Shown one piece after another: positions 45,366-49,524 of a DNA stretch of 49,524 bases (positions within the stretch are counted from its first letter, which is position 1; each line of letters opens with the position of its first letter). The DNA lies in the NCBI RefSeq assembly GCF_011378715.1, contig NZ_WTKU01000029.1, positions 1 through 49,524 of the forward strand, read 5' to 3'. The translations under genes were made by a program, and so were the position numbers. The stretch is from Psychromonas sp. SA13A. Lineage in GTDB: Bacteria > Pseudomonadota > Gammaproteobacteria > Enterobacterales > Psychromonadaceae. The notes under the pieces were generated by a model, which saw only the letters and a list, made by a program, of their open reading frames with translations, was not told where the DNA came from and searched no databases.

Positions 45366-48300
45366 TTAAACAATTTCATCGTCAATTGGTGTGGATGTAT
45401 TTTCAATAATCGTGTCCCCAATGATCAGAGCTCCATCGTTTAACAGATTATTTATAACAATTTCTTTATCTCCTCCTGACACCTGCCCCTCAGTCTCAAT
45501 ACCTTCCAATTGTGTGTCTTCTAATACAATAGTCTGTGTAGGAGAGTCACCACCGTCTTGATATGTTGTAATTGTTGTATCTTTTCCGTCGAAACTAAAG
45601 TCTAAATAATCCCCAAGGGTATTTTCTGACTCTCCCTGTAATAGATCACTTAAGTCCAATTTATCTTCATTAGCATTAAAGTCTGTAATCGTATCAGTGC
45701 CATATGTATCACTAGCAGTCCAAACAAACGTATCAATTCCGGCTCCACCAGTTAAAAGATCATTACCTAAACCGCCAATTAATGTATCGTCACCTGAACC
45801 ACCATCTAATTCATCTTGACCACCATCGCCACTAAGTTGATCATTACCAGCACCACCATTGAGAGTGTCTTTATTACTGCCACCGAATAGCAGATCATCT
45901 CCCTGATCACCATTCAAAGTATCGTTACCTGTATCACCGTAAAGCGTATCGTTACCAGCTCCACCATTCAGAGTATCATTTTGAGATTTACCGTATAATA
46001 TATCTTCGCCATCATCCCCATTTAAAATATCTTCACCAGAAGCGCCATCCAACATATCATTACCGGCTCCGCCGTTTAATGTATCGTTACCAGAAACTCC
46101 GAATATTTCATCATTACCACTTCCACCGGTCAGCGTATTATTGTTCTCATCGCCTGTAATAATAGAATCTGCATCGGCAGTCAGTGACTCAACAGGCTCC
46201 ATTACATCAGTATTAGTAACAGTAGCATCACTAATATCAGTGACTTCCTCAAGAACCCCAGTTTCAGCAGAATGAAGTACAGTGACATACGCCACACCGG
46301 CATTTGAAATAGAACCATTCTCATCTTTGATTGTATAAGTAAAAGAATCTGTCCCTGTATACCCATCGTTTGGAGTATAAACAACATCACCATTAACAAT
46401 TTCAAGTGAACCATATTTAGGATCACTAAGTGTGTTAATACTAATACCTTGGCCAACATCGTTCGCTAATAAATCAAGTGTAATTGGTGTATCAATAAGC
46501 GTGTTTGGACTGTCTTCTGTATTACTAAGATTGCTTTCAATCCAAACGTTATCGCCAATCCCATTGAGGCTCATGTTTAAATCAAGGACATAATCGCCAC
46601 CTTGATCCCAATAAATTATCTCAACAGAATGTAAGCCTGCAGACAATGCGATCTCTGCAATCGAGTCAACAGGTGCTGTGATAAGACTATATGTAAATAC
46701 ATCTTCTCCATCGATGATAAGCTGGAAACCGTCATCATGATTAACTGTAAATAGATAAATACCTGCTTCTTCAACATTTAAGTTGCCTGATACAGCTATA
46801 ATTCCATCAGTAGCGGTTTCTGAAGATCCTCCGTCAATCGTAACAATAGAGTCAGCATCACTATTTAAGAAAGCAACAAGATTTGCAGGTATTCCACTAT
46901 CATCTGCACCAACAGCAACACCTGAACTTTGATCAACATCGCCTGTAGATTTATAATCAAGCTTTGTAGAAATAAAGGAAATGTCAGCTGTAGGGTTATC
47001 AATAATGTACTGTTTTACCACATCTAAGGAAGAAGTATTTTGTTCCTCCAGTGCTTCATCATAACCCCAGTATTTACCAGAAAGACCTGTTTTTGGACTT
47101 GCATCATCAAATGCAACTGGTTGAGATGTAACAACAGAAGCATCACTAACAGACTCTTCATTAACGATCAAACTACTAGTCATTATTAAATTATTGGCTT
47201 CGTCAACACCATCAACACGTACTGTAGCTTTTGCTGTACCGGTTTTAGAACCATCACTAATGGTGTACTCAATATCAATTTCTTTAGAGTCGCCATCATT
47301 TAAGGTTACGCCTAACTCTTCACTAGGGGTAAAGACCAATTTGCCATCAACAAGTTTCCCAGTACCGACAATAAGGCCATCAACGGTGATATCTACAGCA
47401 TCACCACCATCTATGACACTTTGCCCTGCTATCTCTGTGATAATGATTTCTTCATTATCATCGTCGAAATCGTTAGACAATAAATCGATAGCAATTGAAC
47501 TGTTTTCATCAGTAAAAATAACACCTTCGGTAATAGTAGTATCTACTGCCGGTAAATAATTTGTCACATCAACGGCTTCACTTGCATCATTATAGTTAAG
47601 GTCAAGTACAACAGATTCGGTTGTTTCACTACCATCTGCTTGTGTTCTAGTAAATGTAATTTCATCTGTAACGGTTCTAGATAGCGTCATATTTTGTACT
47701 ACATAGGTACCATTTGATCCGGAAGTTGTTAATTCAAAGCGATCCACCGGTGACTCTTTATCAAAGGTAAAGGTATAAGTATCTACAAAAGAACCACTTT
47801 GTCTGTAATGAGATTGTATTTCGCTTGTTCCATCTTCAAAATAAGCTGTGATGCTTACTTTAGTCGCATATTTACTAGACTCATCAAAATAACCACCTAA
47901 ACCATCAAGCGTAAAGGTTACTTCGTTAATATTTTCACCTTCAATGTCTATAACAAGTGTCTCACCTTGGCTTAGTCCATTGTCATCCCCGTTACCAATA
48001 CCACTACCTATATGCGTGTTTCCGTTCCATGCTGTTAATATAGTGGAATCATTTTCATCAGTAGTTTTTAACGAGGTTTTAATCGTTGCATTACCACTGA
48101 TTGCAGTTACTGCTGTACCATCACTGTTAACCGTTCCCCAGTCATTCACACTAGCCACATAGTCTGAACTACCATCATCATCAAATGAACCTATACCAAT
48201 ATCAACAGAGTTGAGTTTAATTTCTTCTTCGTCAGGTATAAATTGCACCTCAGAATCAGAGTCATACTCTTCACCAGCGACCATATCAACCCAAACACCA

Positions 48301-49524
48301 TCAACAGTTACCTGCAATGTTCCATATTGAGGTAATTCATCTAGACGAATCGTTGTATCGTAAGTCATTTCAGTATCGTCAACTGCCTCTGGCGCATAAT
48401 CGACACCATTAATAGTGATAACAATATCCTGCACTGTACCATTCAGATTAACAGTATGAGTCTCAGTGATTGTTTCATTCGAATCTAATGCCTGAATCTC
48501 ATTGTTTGTATTATCAACTTCGTAATTCCAAGTACCATCGGGATTAATGGTTAAAAGACCTAATTGAGCATTTCCAGTTGTATTAGCAAAAGTTACTGTA
48601 GGATTGAAATTTTCACTATCAGTGGTATCAACATCACTAAATGTTAATTTACCCGATACAGTCAATTTATCGTCATTAATATCCTTATCTTCAGTAACCT
48701 CACCCAGAGCAGTATCTCCAGCATCTACGTCCACATTGATGAAAGTGTCATCATTTGTACCAACAATTGCTATTTTGACTGTCGTCTGTTCACCGTTAAT
48801 AGTGACAGTATAAATTTCAATAATACTTTCGTTTTCACCTAAATATTGTGCTGCTTCATTATTTAAAACATACTCCCATTGAAATTGACCAGGATTACTA
48901 GCAGTTGGATTAGGGGTTAATGTGAAATCACCAATGGAATTACTTCCACCTGTAGAACTTGTAAATTCAGAAGTTGGTTGATAGTCTTCTGGCTCTGTAT
49001 AATCAGCATCACTAAATATAAAATTTCCCTGAGCACTTTGAAGAGCTACATTGTCTTCATAAACCACCCCTTGCGCTGAATTAGCGCCAGCAACTTGAAT
49101 GAAGGTAGGATCATCTTGCGGCGTTATCGTTACATTGACAGTTCCTACTTCACCTTCTTCATTGGTATAAGTAAAGCTATCCGACCCGTTAAAGTCAGCA
49201 TTCGGTGTGTATTTCACCGTGCCATCAGCATTAACTACTACTGAACCATTAGCGCCTTGAGTCACGCTTTCTACTGGCGAAACAGCCGCTTCAGTACCAT
49301 CAACCGTATCGGTGTCATTCGCAAGCACATCAATATCAATTGCCGCATCTTCATTAGTCGTCGCGGTATCGTTAGCTACGACGGTTAAATCATTAACCGC
49401 ATCCACAGTGACATTAACCGTGGCTTCCTGGCCTTCTTCGTTAGTATAAGTAAAGCTATCAGTGCCGTTAAAGTCAGCATTTGGTGTGTATTTCACCGTG
49501 CCATCGGCATTGATTGAGACTGAA
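45366..49524 (-). CDS. giant RTX adhesin (LapA/BpfA-like), C-terminal part; 5' end outside window
   Basis: The frame is open to the right edge, so 1385 residues or so are visible and the N-terminal retention module is missing. Counting residues from base 49496, in order: two 93-residue cadherin-like repeats (KYTPNADFNG...), two VCBS-like domains (~130-365), a beta-sandwich region (~425-610) and a cadherin-like domain (~645-765). A PA14-like domain (~800-980, with HDDGFQLIIDG), a further cadherin-like domain (~995-1075) and about 16 RTX nonapeptides GGxGNDxLx (~1112-1255) follow. The C-terminal type I secretion target ends at 1376. RTX repeats bind calcium and fold outside the cell. The protein is strikingly acidic. 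GTG at 49496 is internal, not a start. Confidence 0.95.
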   Translation of the reverse strand, partial: SVSINADGTVKYTPNADFNGTDSFTYTNEEGQEATVNVTVDAVNDLTVVANDTATTNEDAAIDIDVLANDTDTVDGTEAAVSPVESVTQGANGSVVVNADGTVKYTPNADFNGSDSFTYTNEEGEVGTVNVTITPQDDPTFIQVAGANSAQGVVYEDNVALQSAQGNFIFSDADYTEPEDYQPTSEFTSSTGGSNSIGDFTLTPNPTASNPGQFQWEYVLNNEAAQYLGENESIIEIYTVTINGEQTTVKIAIVGTNDDTFINVDVDAGDTALGEVTEDKDINDDKLTVSGKLTFSDVDTTDSENFNPTVTFANTTGNAQLGLLTINPDGTWNYEVDNTNNEIQALDSNETITETHTVNLNGTVQDIVITINGVDYAPEAVDDTEMTYDTTIRLDELPQYGTLQVTVDGVWVDMVAGEEYDSDSEVQFIPDEEEIKLNSVDIGIGSFDDDGSSDYVASVNDWGTVNSDGTAVTAISGNATIKTSLKTTDENDSTILTAWNGNTHIGSGIGNGDDNGLSQGETLVIDIEGENINEVTFTLDGLGGYFDESSKYATKVSITAYFEDGTSEIQSHYRQSGSFVDTYTFTFDKESPVDRFELTTSGSNGTYVVQNMTLSRTVTDEITFTRTQADGSETTESVVLDLNYNDASEAVDVTNYLPAVDTTITEGVIFTDENSSIAIDLLSNDFDDDNEEIIITEIAGQSVIDGGDAVDITVDGLIVGTGKLVDGKLVFTPSEELGVTLNDGDSKEIDIEYTISDGSKTGTAKATVRVDGVDEANNLIMTSSLIVNEESVSDASVVTSQPVAFDDASPKTGLSGKYWGYDEALEEQNTSSLDVVKQYIIDNPTADISFISTKLDYKSTGDVDQSSGVAVGADDSGIPANLVAFLNSDADSIVTIDGGSSETATDGIIAVSGNLNVEEAGIYLFTVNHDDGFQLIIDGEDVFTYSLITAPVDSIAEIALSAGLHSVEIIYWDQGGDYVLDLNMSLNGIGDNVWIESNLSNTEDSPNTLIDTPITLDLLANDVGQGISINTLSDPKYGSLEIVNGDVVYTPNDGYTGTDSFTYTIKDENGSISNAGVAYVTVLHSAETGVLEEVTDISDATVTNTDVMEPVESLTADADSIITGDENNNTLTGGSGNDEIFGVSGNDTLNGGAGNDMLDGASGEDILNGDDGEDILYGKSQNDTLNGGAGNDTLYGDTGNDTLNGDQGDDLLFGGSNKDTLNGGAGNDQLSGDGGQDELDGGSGDDTLIGGLGNDLLTGGAGIDTFVWTASDTYGTDTITDFNANEDKLDLSDLLQGESENTLGDYLDFSFDGKDTTITTYQDGGDSPTQTIVLEDTQLEGIETEGQVSGGDKEIVINNLLNDGALIIGDTIIENTSTPIDDEIV
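45732..46163 (-). repeat. RTX nonapeptide-coding repeat array
   Basis: About sixteen 27-bp units code for GGxGNDxLx-type nonapeptides, for instance LNGGAGND repeated four times. Neighbouring units share much DNA identity (GTATCGTTACCAG and AGCTCCACCATTCAG motifs on the plus strand). Confidence 0.9.
46557..47099 (-). other. PA14-like sugar-binding domain of the adhesin
   Basis: This coding segment holds GLSGKYWGYDE at its start, then NLVAFLNSDADSIVTIDGG, GIYLFTVNHDDGFQLIIDGE and HSVEIIYWDQGGDYVLDL. The layout fits PA14 lectin domains of marine RTX adhesins (MhLap, MpIBP), whose DD pair holds calcium at the sugar site. Substrate is inferred, not seen. Confidence 0.75.

Noticed and set aside
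45732..46163. CRISPR-like regular repeats
   Set aside because: The 27-bp periodicity comes from in-frame RTX nonapeptides inside a coding gene, and there are no unique spacers.
47194..47559. 121-residue frame antisense to the adhesin
   Set aside because: It is Ser/Val/Pro-rich, typical of the reverse of an acidic repeat gene. It is a shadow, as are the other plus-strand frames at 47944-48813.

Overview
The window is a stretch of chromosome from an AT-rich marine Gammaproteobacterium, probably of the Alteromonadales/Psychromonadaceae type. I infer this from the Shewanella/Psychromonas-like gene neighbourhoods (divergent mrp-metG; nrdR-ribD-ribE-ribBA-ribH-nusB; a seven-gene bpf/lap adhesin locus) and from close protein similarity to E. 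coli for the core genes. No marker gene fixes the genus.

Left part (1-12 kb): the tail of an IS30-family insertion sequence; two identical tRNA-Ser(UGA) genes, each with its own terminator, flanking a small alaE-type exporter gene; then housekeeping genes rnb, ygiQ, an unrecognised 225-residue protein, recR, a DUF2164 protein, mrp and metG. A 172-bp IS66-like miniature element with an 8-bp target duplication lies between recR and the DUF2164 gene.

Middle part (12-29 kb): carbohydrate uptake and catabolism. xylA and xylR point left, xylB points right, and the high-affinity xylose ABC transporter xylFGH points left, so the complete isomerase pathway is present with its AraC-type activator. A 265-bp palindromic miniature element sits 38 bp upstream of xylF, inside its leader. 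Next comes a divergent cluster made of a CytR-like LacI regulator facing a sugar-isomerase-like TIM barrel, a Gfo/Idh/MocA dehydrogenase and a second ribose/xylose-type ABC importer. Its substrate cannot be read from sequence. A perfect 18-bp palindrome 20 bp before the first gene is the likely operator.

Right-middle part (29-37 kb): a DUF3565 protein, an EamA exporter, a DUF445 membrane protein, the riboflavin/nusB operon with nrdR at its head, and divergent msrA.

Right part (37-49.5 kb, all on the minus strand): a complete Lap/Bpf-type adhesin system. It runs from a giant RTX adhesin (only its C-terminal 1385 residues or so are inside the window) through a type I secretion ATPase, membrane fusion protein and TolC-like outer-membrane protein, then an OmpA-like lipoprotein, the periplasmic LapG-type protease and the LapD-type degenerate GGDEF/EAL receptor. 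Together these export the adhesin, hold it at the surface and release it when c-di-GMP falls. The adhesin carries cadherin/VCBS-like repeats, a PA14-like sugar-binding domain, a possible second ligand-binding beta-sandwich, RTX nonapeptides and a C-terminal secretion signal.

No phage, CRISPR array or rRNA operon was seen.
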